From positions 52,481-116,480 of the forward strand of contig JBCDKJ010000002.1 in NCBI GenBank assembly GCA_038746745.1: a stretch of 64,000 nucleotides of DNA, read 5' to 3'. Source of the stretch: JANQIO01 sp038746745. GTDB taxonomy: Bacteria > Pseudomonadota > Gammaproteobacteria > Pseudomonadales > Halieaceae. Under the pieces are notes generated by a model. The model ran no database searches, was not told the origin of the DNA, and saw only the letters and a list, made by a program, of their open reading frames with translations. Shown in pieces: positions 32,323-40,379 of this stretch. A program made the translations under genes and the position numbers. Each line of letters begins with the position of its first letter. Position 1 is the stretch's first letter.

Positions 32323-33915
32323 CTACAGTTCCAGCGGTATGCCTTGCGCCAAAAGCGCTTCGCGCATGGGTTGCAGCTGTGTTTCGTAGCGCCGCCATCG
32401 ACCGACTGACCGCGTATGGGCAGGCTGCCGGACCTGAACAGAACTGGCGGTGGTAACGGCGCCAGTCTGCTCATGAAATGCAAGGCAAGCGTCTTCCCAG
32501 GGCAGCTCCAGAAAGTCTATTAAGGCTCTGGCGTTTGGTTCCAGATGGGCGGCAGTCTCTTCGTAGGAGATGTCGAAGAAGCGGTCTCCAAAGCGATCGC
32601 GCCAGCACTGCATCAGCTTGAAGTAGCGCGCGTGGTGACGGGCCATCTCTCCCTGATCGTAGGAGTGTGGATAGGCGTCAGCGAATAACTGCTTATAGCT
32701 TGAGAAGCAGGCGTCCATTGGGTCGCGACGCAAGTGCACGATTTTCGCCCCAGGCAGCGCCTTGAGGATCATAGGAATGTAAAGATAGTTGGGGGGTAGC
32801 TTGTCGACAAAGCGCGCCGTGCTACCGCGTAACTTGGCTGTGGTGAGTAAATAGGCTTCTCCCAGCTTCGCGGGGTCGACCTTTGCGCCAATCTCCGCGA
32901 GTACCGGCGACTGCATCGTTGGTTCCTGGTAGTCGCCTAGCCGCCGCAGGCAGTGTCCAAACTGCCGCAGCTCACCTGCCGAATGCACATGGGAGTGGGC
33001 AACGATAATGCGTTCTACTAGTGTGGTGCCCGTGCGCGGCTGGCCCACAACGAAGATCGGTGAGGCATCCTCGTGGCCGGCAGGACCCTCATCCAGCCAC
33101 TCGCGAGTAAAGGTTGCCTCGAAGGCAGCAAACATGGCCGCTTCTTTGTCCTCATCAAACTCCAGAGTCTCCCGGCGAGCTTTTGCGCCTTTCTCAAAAG
33201 CTGCAAAGGCACCGTCCCACTCTTCGAGATCCTCCAGCTCCTTGCCAAGGCCATAGTACAGAAAGGCCAGTGCGCGCGGATTGTCAGCTTTAGCCGCCAA
33301 TGACTCCAGCAACGTGACATGCTCGCGATCACTGGCTTTGCGCATACCCGACAACAGCCAGTGTGCGTTGGCATGCTCGGGGACGTTTGCCAACACACGC
33401 TGCAGCAGGACATCCGCCTCGTCTAGCCGATCCAGGAAGATATGGTTATTGGCGAGATTGATTTGTACCGGAATACTCCTGGGGTCCTTCTCCAGTGCGC
33501 GTCTATACCAACACCCGGCCTCCTCCTGTTCGCCGAGTTGCCCGTGAACATTGCCGATCAGCTCAAGCACAACAGGGTTGTCGTCGGCGTGCTTAACCGC
33601 CTCTGCCAGGGCCGAATCGGCGCGACCCGCCTGTCCCGAGCGCATGAACAGGTTGGCAAGGTTAGCCCAGGCAGCACCGTGGGTGGGCGCCAGCTTAGTG
33701 ACCGATCCAAAGGCGCGAATAGCATTGCCGGTCTGTTTAATCTCCAGTGCGATCAGCCCCACCAGAAAATGGGCCTCAACCAAATCTCGTTTCGCCGTGA
33801 GAAACTTCTGGCAGCAGGCGGAGGCTTCGTTTATGCGGCCCGCGTTAAGGTGCCGAAAACCCTCTCGGAGCGTTTCCTGCATCCAGGGTTGTACGGGTGG
33901 TGAGGCTGTCGTCAT
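32323..33915 (-). CDS. Tetratricopeptide repeat sulfotransferase
   Basis: Two-part cytoplasmic protein of about 530 residues. The N-terminal ~210 residues are TPR helices (for example WANLANLFMRSGQAGRADS and IQVNLANNHIFLDRLDEA). From about 250 comes a PAPS-dependent sulfotransferase fold with the 5'-phosphosulfate loop VVGQPRTGTTLVERI and the 3'-phosphate-binding segment VHLRRDPMDACFSSY. Start ATG 33915 is chosen over one at 33966; neither has a clear ribosome site. The pairing with a TonB receptor is common in oligotrophic Gram-negatives, but the acceptor that is sulfated is unknown. Confidence 0.87.
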   Translation of the reverse strand: MTTASPPVQPWMQETLREGFRHLNAGRINEASACCQKFLTAKRDLVEAHFLVGLIALEIKQTGNAIRAFGSVTKLAPTHGAAWANLANLFMRSGQAGRADSALAEAVKHADDNPVVLELIGNVHGQLGEQEEAGCWYRRALEKDPRSIPVQINLANNHIFLDRLDEADVLLQRVLANVPEHANAHWLLSGMRKASDREHVTLLESLAAKADNPRALAFLYYGLGKELEDLEEWDGAFAAFEKGAKARRETLEFDEDKEAAMFAAFEATFTREWLDEGPAGHEDASPIFVVGQPRTGTTLVERIIVAHSHVHSAGELRQFGHCLRRLGDYQEPTMQSPVLAEIGAKVDPAKLGEAYLLTTAKLRGSTARFVDKLPPNYLYIPMILKALPGAKIVHLRRDPMDACFSSYKQLFADAYPHSYDQGEMARHHARYFKLMQCWRDRFGDRFFDISYEETAAHLEPNARALIDFLELPWEDACLAFHEQTGAVTTASSVQVRQPAHTRSVGRWRRYETQLQPMREALLAQGIPLEL

Positions 33916-34142
33916 GGGGCTGTTCTGATGCTGGCAAATCTGCAGGAGCGCCTGAGTATACGGCATTTACGGCCAGGACATGGCGTGGCTACAGCCCGGG
34001 GCATGGCAGGGCGGGCTTGCCACATTTCGCCTGAATTGATCTGAGAGTCAACGCAATGTGCGCGCATGCTCGCCAGCATCTCGCGTTGAAATATCCGGTG
34101 AGGGCAAGCGATTTGCCATAGATACTCCGCGAGGAAAGACAA

Positions 34143-34832
34143 ATGAAACCTACACAACTACTGGTGTGCGCCGTTCTGGCGCTGACGACCGCAATGCCGA
34201 GTCTGGCAGCGGCCAAAGACTACACTGAAGCAAAAAAGGGCATGGCAGTTATTGCCGCTACTACTGCGGGCGTTGCCCTGGGTGGGCCGCTGGGTCTTGT
34301 TGGCGGTGGCCTGATAGGGGCTTGGATTGGCAATACGCTCGATACGGCCGCTAGCGCCGAAGCCGCAAAGGCTGAGTTGGCAGTCGCTCAGGCTGATATG
34401 GAACGCTCCGAGCGCGCGCTGGCTGCTGCCAGGGCCGCCAATGAGCAGTACGCGCAATTGGTGCTGGATCAACTGCAGTTGGAGATGCTCTTCAAAACCG
34501 GTGCATCGGAGCTGAGCAATACCGGGCAAATGCGGCTGGTGGCGCTGGCCAGGTTTCTCAAGGCCAACCCCATGGTAACCATCCGGCTGGACGGGTTTGC
34601 AGATCCGCGCGGTAATGCTGATTTTAATCAGCAGCTCTCCGAGGCCAGGGTAGAGCACGTGGCTGCGCGTCTGGCGGAGCACGGGATCAACAGCGCGCGA
34701 ATACAGCAGTTCAGCCACGGTGATAGCCGGTCTGTTGCAAAGCAGGGCGATTACGATGCCTACGCTCTAGAACGCGCAGTTCGCATCGAGCTGTCTCAGC
34801 CTGCCAGCGGCGCTCTCGCCGCCTCTCAATAA
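34143..34832 (+). CDS. pdsO: Sortase-associated OmpA-like protein
   Basis: Envelope protein of 229 residues: signal peptide to about residue 22, then a Gly-rich hydrophobic hairpin (about 33-65, with AGVALGGPLGLVGGGLIGAWIG), a coiled coil of Ala/Glu-rich helix (about 70-110), and an OmpA C-terminal peptidoglycan-binding domain (about 115-220, with FKTGASELS, LDGFADPRGN and NQQLSEARVEHV). This layout matches the OmpA-like member of the dedicated sortase system, yet it stands 4.5 kb from the sortase. GAGGAAAGA precedes ATG 34143. A terminator follows. Identity as PdsO is likely, not certain; a generic OmpA-family lipoprotein partner is the alternative. Confidence 0.78.
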   Translation: MKPTQLLVCAVLALTTAMPSLAAAKDYTEAKKGMAVIAATTAGVALGGPLGLVGGGLIGAWIGNTLDTAASAEAAKAELAVAQADMERSERALAAARAANEQYAQLVLDQLQLEMLFKTGASELSNTGQMRLVALARFLKANPMVTIRLDGFADPRGNADFNQQLSEARVEHVAARLAEHGINSARIQQFSHGDSRSVAKQGDYDAYALERAVRIELSQPASGALAASQ

Positions 34833-34870
34833 TCGTCCCTGAGCCTCACCCTGGCGTTTGCCAGCCCTGG

Positions 34871-34926
34871 CCCGGTAGCACCTTTTATCGGTTCCCCTCC
34901 TAACGGTGTTGCCGGGTCTTTTTTGC
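34871..34926 (+). terminator. Terminator after pdsO
   Basis: CCCGGTAGCACC (34871) pairs with GGTGTTGCCGGG (34904) through G-C, A-T and G-T pairs, with a 21-nt loop, followed by TCTTTTTTG. Confidence 0.75.
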
Positions 34927-34973
34927 CGAAATTTGTGTGATCCGACTGGAAAAAGTGCTGCGTATATCTGGCT

Positions 34974-35054
34974 GTATCTACACTGATACAACCCCGAACG
35001 CGCCCACCCCCGGGGCGCCAGGTTAAGCCCGGCTCTTTGAGCCGGGCTTTTTTT
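34974..35054 (+). ncRNA. Candidate small RNA of three hairpins
   Basis: Between two terminators lie three successive stems: TGTATC/GATACA (34973-34990), GCGCCC/GGGCGC (35000-35018) and the perfect terminator stem at 35025. A TATATC at 34963 could be the -10 box of a start near 34975, though no matching -35 is seen. There is no ORF. The layout is that of a short trans-acting RNA, but it may only be a second terminator with chance stems. Confidence 0.35.
35025..35054 (+). terminator. Strong Rho-independent terminator
   Basis: AAGCCCGGCTC, loop TTT, GAGCCGGGCTT, followed directly by a seven-T run. It is 100 nt beyond the pdsO terminator, so it ends some other transcript or acts as a back-up. 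Confidence 0.88.
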
Positions 35055-35098
35055 GTCCGTCGTTCTTTTTTGTTCGTCGTTCTTTTTGTCCGTCGTTC
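35049..35098 (+). repeat. 16-17-bp T-rich tandem repeat, three copies
   Basis: Three copies of a unit TTTTTGTYCGTCGTTC start at the T run of the terminator, so the T tract plus GTCCGTCGTTC has been repeated. The rest of the gap up to 35303 holds no gene; a ribosome site AGGAG stands at its end. Confidence 0.8.
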
Positions 35099-35303
35099 CT
35101 ACAGGCACATCCTGTACCGCTGCATCTCGCACCGCCACACCGGAAGGTCCGCATTTCTGCCCCCCATTCTTGTCGCCACCTTGCCACTGCTGTTCGTGAG
35201 TGTCGTCTAAAGCCAACACTGTGGCGTGTCAGGCAATCTTCTGACGACACCGTTGTCTCTACCATGACCTTCATCGACTCAAACGCTCTTTAGGAGAAAC
35301 GTC

Positions 35304-35705
35304 ATGAACGAACTGGTAACGCGTATCGAGAAGGCAGAGCTGTGTTATGTGTTCGCCGACAACGCACTGCGCCGGGGGCGTCGGGACCTTGCCATTGAGG
35401 CCTACCGCCATGCGGTGGATTTGCGGGCCGCTGAGCATGTTGATGTGACGGAGGATGAGCGGCTTGCGTTGAAAGCCTTCTACGCCTACGAAGAGGCGCT
35501 GTCCTACGGTGAGCGTCGTCGCAAGTGCGCCACGGGAACCTGGCAGTTGGTGAAAAAGCACGGAATTCTTGAGGCACTAAAAAAGCGTCTGGCAAGCCGC
35601 AGCGTAGATGACATGGACGCCCGGCTGAAAAAGCTGGACATGCAGGACTACAGCATCCGCGCGGTCGCCCTGCGCCTCGGCATCGTGCTGGAAGAGGTCG
35701 CCTGA
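35304..35705 (+). CDS. Hypothetical helical protein
   Basis: I do not recognise it. The 133-residue product is predicted from its composition to be almost entirely helical and charged, with a possible TPR-like helical pair at the start (AELCYVFADNALRRGRRDLAIEAYRHAVDL, given here only as a region, residues 10-41) and a basic second half (KKHGILEALKKRLASR). No signal peptide. A good AGGAG lies 9 nt before ATG 35304. The stop codon lies in a 12-bp tandem repeat, and a strong terminator follows, so it forms a single-gene unit. Confidence 0.65.
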   Translation: MNELVTRIEKAELCYVFADNALRRGRRDLAIEAYRHAVDLRAAEHVDVTEDERLALKAFYAYEEALSYGERRRKCATGTWQLVKKHGILEALKKRLASRSVDDMDARLKKLDMQDYSIRAVALRLGIVLEEVA

Positions 35706-35765
35706 AAGGTCGCCTGACGGGTCGCTAGAAAGGCCGCCTGAAAGCTTGACTGAAAAGCCGCCCTA
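35694..35765 (+). repeat. 12-bp tandem repeat containing the stop codon
   Basis: Six 12-mers beginning with the final codons of the helical gene: the unit is AAGGTCGCCTGA, ending in the stop TGA. As 12 is a multiple of three, later copies repeat in-frame stops (after 35705: TGA at 35715, 35739 and 35751). Copies 3, 5 and 6 have diverged. Confidence 0.85.
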
Positions 35766-35807
35766 ATCATCACCGAATTCCCCTGTAGGTCTCCTAACCC
35801 TACGTTT

Positions 35808-35839
35808 GCCCGGTAGCAGCATCGCCGGGCTTTTTTTTT
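35808..35839 (+). terminator. Rho-independent terminator
   Basis: GCCCGG (35808) pairs with CCGGGC (35825) around an 11-nt loop and is followed by nine T. It ends the transcript of the helical gene on the plus strand; the minus-strand side has no T run. Confidence 0.85.
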
Positions 35840-35848
35840 GCGCTGAAT

Positions 35849-36940
35849 TTACTGCAGCGTTACTGCTCTAACTTGCGAAGCAGGAACCGCCAGAATACCA
35901 ATGGGGCGCTCCATAGATTGGGTTTCTGCGACAAAGGGCAGGATGCGCTCATTCACAGTCGGGTCGGCTTGGTTGCGGGTCGTTCCGTAGCGAAGAATGG
36001 CACCTGCCGACTTCTCGTGCCTGCGATTAAATGCCGCAGCATAAAGCTGCCCGCTGACGCCAAAGGTCATGCCGCCTACAGAATGCGCTCCGGGCCCGGA
36101 TCCCAAATAGTTAGTGGACAGCGACGCCTTGAGTGACCCTTGTCGATCATAGCGACGAATACCGCCGAGAAAATCGCTCACGAAAATGTCACATTGGTTG
36201 GACACGCTGCGCTCGCAGTCCGGGCCGAAGACGACGCCCAGAAGACTCACCGATCCGCCGCTCTCTGTGCTGGGCTCGGGCTGGTCAATAAACACCGGTG
36301 ACCTGCCGCTGTCGACGTCAAAGCGCAAGACCTGGCTGGGCAGGCCAGGATAGGTAACGGCGCCAGCGGCGTCTGCGACCGAACCCTGGGTACTGACGTA
36401 GAGCGCGCCGTCCGGTCCAAACGTGATACCGGTCGGTCCGTTCAGGCCACCCGGTTCTCCGTTGCCTTCGGCAAATACGTCGTGAAAAGCACCGCTGCGG
36501 CCGTCAAACCGCATGATTCTGTCGGTGCGGAAACTGGCAACGTACAACAGGCCGTCAGGCCCGAAGGCGATGCCGTAAGGACGTTGCATACCGTTCCCCT
36601 GGGCAAAGCGTCCAAGGAAGTCGCCCGTGCTTGGGTCAAACCGCAGTATCGCGGAGTCTTTTTCGGAAACACCACTGGAAACATACAGCTTGCCGTCTGG
36701 TCCTATCAGCATGGTGTCAGGGTGGTGCAGCCCGCCTGATCCTTCAGAGACGATCTCCCCCAGAAAGCGACCGTCGCCCTCGGCATACGCGACGATATTG
36801 TTACCACGGCTGTTAGCGACGAACAGGCGGGATACCTCGTCCGCGTGGACGAATCCAGCCTGTAACGCCACTATGGTGACCAGGCATATCAGCGAGGTTT
36901 GTATGTGACCGGGAAGAGCTAAACGAAATGTCTCTAGCAT
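35849..36940 (-). CDS. Secreted NHL/SMP-30-type beta-propeller protein
   Basis: A 363-residue exported protein. A signal peptide covers about residues 10-33 (ending VHADEV). It then repeats blade-like units of the form F-GPDG-LYV-S (for example IGPDGKLYVSSG, FGPDGLLYVASF, FGPDGALYVSTQ), about six in all, as in NHL, SMP-30 gluconolactonase or Vgb-like propellers. Two Cys flank a short insert (PDCERSVSNQCDIF). No catalytic set is clear, so it may be a binding protein. It is transcribed toward the terminator at 35808. Confidence 0.82.
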   Translation of the reverse strand: MLETFRLALPGHIQTSLICLVTIVALQAGFVHADEVSRLFVANSRGNNIVAYAEGDGRFLGEIVSEGSGGLHHPDTMLIGPDGKLYVSSGVSEKDSAILRFDPSTGDFLGRFAQGNGMQRPYGIAFGPDGLLYVASFRTDRIMRFDGRSGAFHDVFAEGNGEPGGLNGPTGITFGPDGALYVSTQGSVADAAGAVTYPGLPSQVLRFDVDSGRSPVFIDQPEPSTESGGSVSLLGVVFGPDCERSVSNQCDIFVSDFLGGIRRYDRQGSLKASLSTNYLGSGPGAHSVGGMTFGVSGQLYAAAFNRRHEKSAGAILRYGTTRNQADPTVNERILPFVAETQSMERPIGILAVPASQVRAVTLQ

Positions 36941-37000
36941 AAGATATCTGCCTTAGATGTCTCTTGTGTCTCTGATGCCTGTGCCGACCTTAGGAGCCGA

Positions 37001-37798
37001 CTATCCAAGAACAATTCTGGCGACACCCACCAGGCTTACCAACAACAAGCCCACCCCTATGACGCGAAAGAACAGCACGGTATCTGTATTGCGCAGCGTG
37101 TAATCGTGAAACCTTAATCCCAGGACGTGGCCGATGGCGGCGCAGGGCAGCAGCCACAGGTGGTGCTTCCACTGCATATCCACACCCACCGCAAGAAAGG
37201 CCAGCAGCTTTACCCCCACCAGCACAAACCAGAGTACAAACAGCGAGTCTCGAATCTGCTCTGGGGGCATGCGATTGGCCGCAATCGGCACCACTAGCGG
37301 GGCCGCCACCAAAGAGGTGCCGCTCACGTATCCCCCCAGCGCCATCAGCGCGGTTTCAACGCGAGGATTAGTGCTGCGTATGGGACGGTTAATGATGTAG
37401 CTGATGCCGTAGACGGTGACCAGCACAAATACGAAGCCGGTTATCACCTCGCCCGGGAGGGTGATGACGCCCAGCACGCCAATGATCTTGGGTATAGCCA
37501 TGACGGTCAGCGCCCATTTCACAAACGGCCAGTTGACCGAGGTGGGGCTATTGGCATCGCGATGATTTTGCCAGACCGTGAGGGAGGAGAAGATCAGTAA
37601 ATGCACAGCGATCAGCGGCAGGAACACCAGCGGTTGGTCAAGAATTAACAGCAGGAAGGGCAGGGTGAGCACCGCACCGCCGAAGCCCAGCCCAGATCGC
37701 ACTAATCCGCCCCACACGAACAGCAGCCCGATCAGGACGTGTTGCCAGAGCTGCAGGTCTTCCAAGAGATCCTCGTTATAACGTTGTTTGATGGGCAC
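37001..37798 (-). CDS. Sulfite exporter TauE/SafE family permease
   Basis: Eight-helix inner-membrane protein of 265 residues of the TauE/SafE family, which moves sulfite, sulfoacetate or other organosulfur anions. Family marks are GLVRSGLGFGGAVLTLPFLL near the start and the second-half block ALGGYVSGTSLVAAPLVV. The N-terminal ~15 residues before the first helix are charged. No ribosome site is striking. A second member of the family is at 50188. Confidence 0.88.
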   Translation of the reverse strand: MPIKQRYNEDLLEDLQLWQHVLIGLLFVWGGLVRSGLGFGGAVLTLPFLLLILDQPLVFLPLIAVHLLIFSSLTVWQNHRDANSPTSVNWPFVKWALTVMAIPKIIGVLGVITLPGEVITGFVFVLVTVYGISYIINRPIRSTNPRVETALMALGGYVSGTSLVAAPLVVPIAANRMPPEQIRDSLFVLWFVLVGVKLLAFLAVGVDMQWKHHLWLLPCAAIGHVLGLRFHDYTLRNTDTVLFFRVIGVGLLLVSLVGVARIVLG

Positions 37799-37877
37799 TC
37801 GGCTTTACCGAGAGCCCAGGTGATTGCACTTCTGTGCGCAAGGGTAGATCAGTACGGGGCCATGGCCTCCGCTTTAG

Positions 37878-38282
37878 CTAGCCTAGCGCAGCCACCAGTA
37901 TCCAGCCGCTGCTGACAAGATAGGTAGTGAATGTCAGCACCATGCCTGCGGGGCGGCCGACGAACGGCCCCATGCCTGTCAGCCCCAGATAGTGCAACAC
38001 GCGACCTGTGACCAGTGCGGCCCCCAGAGCGTGCAGCCAGGCATCGCTGGCGCCCATCAATTCCATAACCACCAGCAATGCCACAGCCAGGGGCACGGTC
38101 TCAACAAAGTTGGCCTGGCCGCGAATCAGTCTCAGCAACGCTTTATCGCCGCCGTCACCGAGATCCACCTGATTTCGCAAACGGTACAAGCCCACTCGCA
38201 GGGTGATTGGCACCATGACCAGGCCGAGAATTGCGACATAAATCGGCGTGATGCTCAGCAATGAAATTGAAGGGAGTTCCAT
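37878..38282 (-). CDS. MAPEG family membrane protein
   Basis: A 134-residue protein with four membrane helices of the MAPEG (microsomal glutathione transferase-like) family. The family pattern RGQANFVETVPLAVALL (about residues 53-70) is intact, followed by ALVTGRVLHYLGL. Bacterial members are close to YecN; glutathione transferase activity is not proven for most. CAGGAG lies 7 nt before ATG 38282. Confidence 0.88.
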   Translation of the reverse strand: MELPSISLLSITPIYVAILGLVMVPITLRVGLYRLRNQVDLGDGGDKALLRLIRGQANFVETVPLAVALLVVMELMGASDAWLHALGAALVTGRVLHYLGLTGMGPFVGRPAGMVLTFTTYLVSSGWILVAALG

Positions 38283-38442
38283 GGTGCGGCTCCTGAGTTA
38301 AACCGTGTTTTAGTTTTGTCCGGGGACGGACTATACGTTGATTCCGCTTTTGATCAATCTGTGTAGACTTCGAGCAATGACAACGCGGACGCGATGTCAC
38401 CCATAACAAAAAATGCAGCAGTAGACGGCAGAGGTAGCGGTA

Positions 38443-40314
38443 ATGAGCAAGGCAATCTGGGACACACTCATTCACGGCGCATTGGTGTTCGATGGCCACG
38501 GCGGCAAGCCGCAGCATATCGACGTGGCCGTCAAAGACGGCAGCGTTGTGGCCAAAGGGTCAGTGTTGCCGCGTGAACTGGCGGAGGAAGTCGTTGATGG
38601 GGGCGGGCTCTGGTTGATGCCGGGGCTGCTGGATATCCACACGCACCTTGACCTCGAAGTGGATCTGGAACCTGGGCTACCAGAGGCCGTACGACATGGG
38701 ACGACGACAGTGCTGGTGGGTAACTGCAGTCTGGGCACCTGTTTTGGAACACAGCGCGTGGGCGGACAGGACCCCATAGTTGACTGTTTCACCCGAGTGG
38801 AGAACATCCCCAAGCAGGTGTTGCGCAAATGCGTTGACGCCGTGGAATGGTCGACGACCGGCGAGTATATGGACCATTTTGCCAACATACCGCTGGGTCC
38901 GAATGTGGCGGCTTTCGTACCGCACAGCATGCTGCGCATCGAGGTTATGGGGCTGGAGGCATCAGTCAGTCGCGCACCCACCGAAGCTGAACTACAGCAG
39001 ATGTGCGACCTCCTTGAGCAAGCACTGGACGAGGGCTATATCGGTTTATCGACTGATGGCCTGCCATTTCACTACTTGTCCAACGACCCCAATACGGACA
39101 AGCGCATTCCGACGCAGTTCGCATCGTATACAGAAATGAAGCGACTGCTTCAGGTAGTGCGGGAGCGCAATAAAGTCTGGCAAACCACGCCAATCATTGA
39201 GAACCGTTTGCTGGCGTTCAAGTACTTTGCACTCACCAGCGGCCGACTGCACGGCAAGCCGCTGAAAACCTCAGCGCTGGCCGCGCTGGACTTTGCGATG
39301 CTGTCCGGCAAGAACAATCCCTTCCTCGCCTTCGCGAAGTTAATGAACACGCGACTGTTTAAGGGAAATATCCACTTCCAGGCACTGGGCACTAATTTCC
39401 GTATCTGGAGCGACGGCGTGGTCAGCCCGTTGTTTGAAGAAATGCCGTCGACCTGCAAGCTGATTGCCAAGGAGTACGACGATCGCGACGGCAGGCTGGC
39501 ATTGCTCAACGATCCCGCCTGGGTCGAAGAGTTTCGGCAGGATTGGTACCACGGACGCCAGGGCTTTAACTGGCCCACAATCAAAGCCAGGCTCGGTGTG
39601 CCAGACAGCCTGGTGATTCGCGAGCTGGACATGATGCATTTTGATGGCGCGCCAGTTGCAGACTGGGACGGTGACACGCTGCAACAAGTGTTTGATCGAC
39701 TGGCCCGCTACCAGAACGGAGACACAGGGCAGGCTCGTTCAGATGCTGAGGCCGCAGCCTTCGATGGCTTCCCACGCCCGGTAGGAGATGATGCTGATTT
39801 CTTCCTGCATTTGTTGCGCGAATACGACCGCGATTTCCGCTTCTGGGTGGACCAGGGCAATGTCGCCAATGAGCGCACACTGGACCTGTTGCTCGATGAA
39901 AACGCGCTGCCGGGTTTCAACGACTCCGGCGCCCACATCACCAACATGGCTTTCTTCGACGGCAATCTCGGCAGCCTCAAGCGTGCGCAGGAAAAGGATC
40001 TGGAGACGGTGTCTTTGATGATCAAGCGGATCACTTCCGAACCTGCCGCCTTCTTCGGGTTGGATGTGGGCACACTGGACATTGGTGCGCAGGCCGACAT
40101 GATCCTGATCGATCCGCAGGCACTGGCAGATTACGAGTGCGATCCAAACCGTTCGCTAGTGCATCGCGATCTGTTCGACCATGCGCAGATGGTGAACCGC
40201 TCCGATGGCGTGGTACCCAGGGTAATGATTAAGGGCCGCACGGTCTGGGCGGGCGTCGAATTTACCGAGCATCTGGGTCAGGAAACGCTGGGCCGGGCCC
40301 TGCGCGCGGCCTAG
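38443..40314 (+). CDS. N-acyl-D-amino-acid deacylase family amidohydrolase
   Basis: Metal-dependent amidohydrolase of 623 residues. The first metal site is LLDIHTHLDLEV (near residue 65), followed by HGTTTVLVGNCSLGTCF with the Cys that marks D-aminoacylases. The late motifs are FNDSGAHITNMAFF (metal-binding Asp) and LDIGAQADMILIDP closing the composite beta-sandwich. The usual family length is 480-580, so it is long, with an insertion between about 200 and 370. GAGG lies 9 nt before ATG 38443. The substrate, N-acyl-D-amino acid or similar, is inferred from family. Confidence 0.87.
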   Translation: MSKAIWDTLIHGALVFDGHGGKPQHIDVAVKDGSVVAKGSVLPRELAEEVVDGGGLWLMPGLLDIHTHLDLEVDLEPGLPEAVRHGTTTVLVGNCSLGTCFGTQRVGGQDPIVDCFTRVENIPKQVLRKCVDAVEWSTTGEYMDHFANIPLGPNVAAFVPHSMLRIEVMGLEASVSRAPTEAELQQMCDLLEQALDEGYIGLSTDGLPFHYLSNDPNTDKRIPTQFASYTEMKRLLQVVRERNKVWQTTPIIENRLLAFKYFALTSGRLHGKPLKTSALAALDFAMLSGKNNPFLAFAKLMNTRLFKGNIHFQALGTNFRIWSDGVVSPLFEEMPSTCKLIAKEYDDRDGRLALLNDPAWVEEFRQDWYHGRQGFNWPTIKARLGVPDSLVIRELDMMHFDGAPVADWDGDTLQQVFDRLARYQNGDTGQARSDAEAAAFDGFPRPVGDDADFFLHLLREYDRDFRFWVDQGNVANERTLDLLLDENALPGFNDSGAHITNMAFFDGNLGSLKRAQEKDLETVSLMIKRITSEPAAFFGLDVGTLDIGAQADMILIDPQALADYECDPNRSLVHRDLFDHAQMVNRSDGVVPRVMIKGRTVWAGVEFTEHLGQETLGRALRAA

Positions 40315-40379
40315 CGAGGGCAGCGGAAAATATACCACCGCCGGCTTGTAGCGCCGGCGCCACCAGCCCTGGTAGAAAC

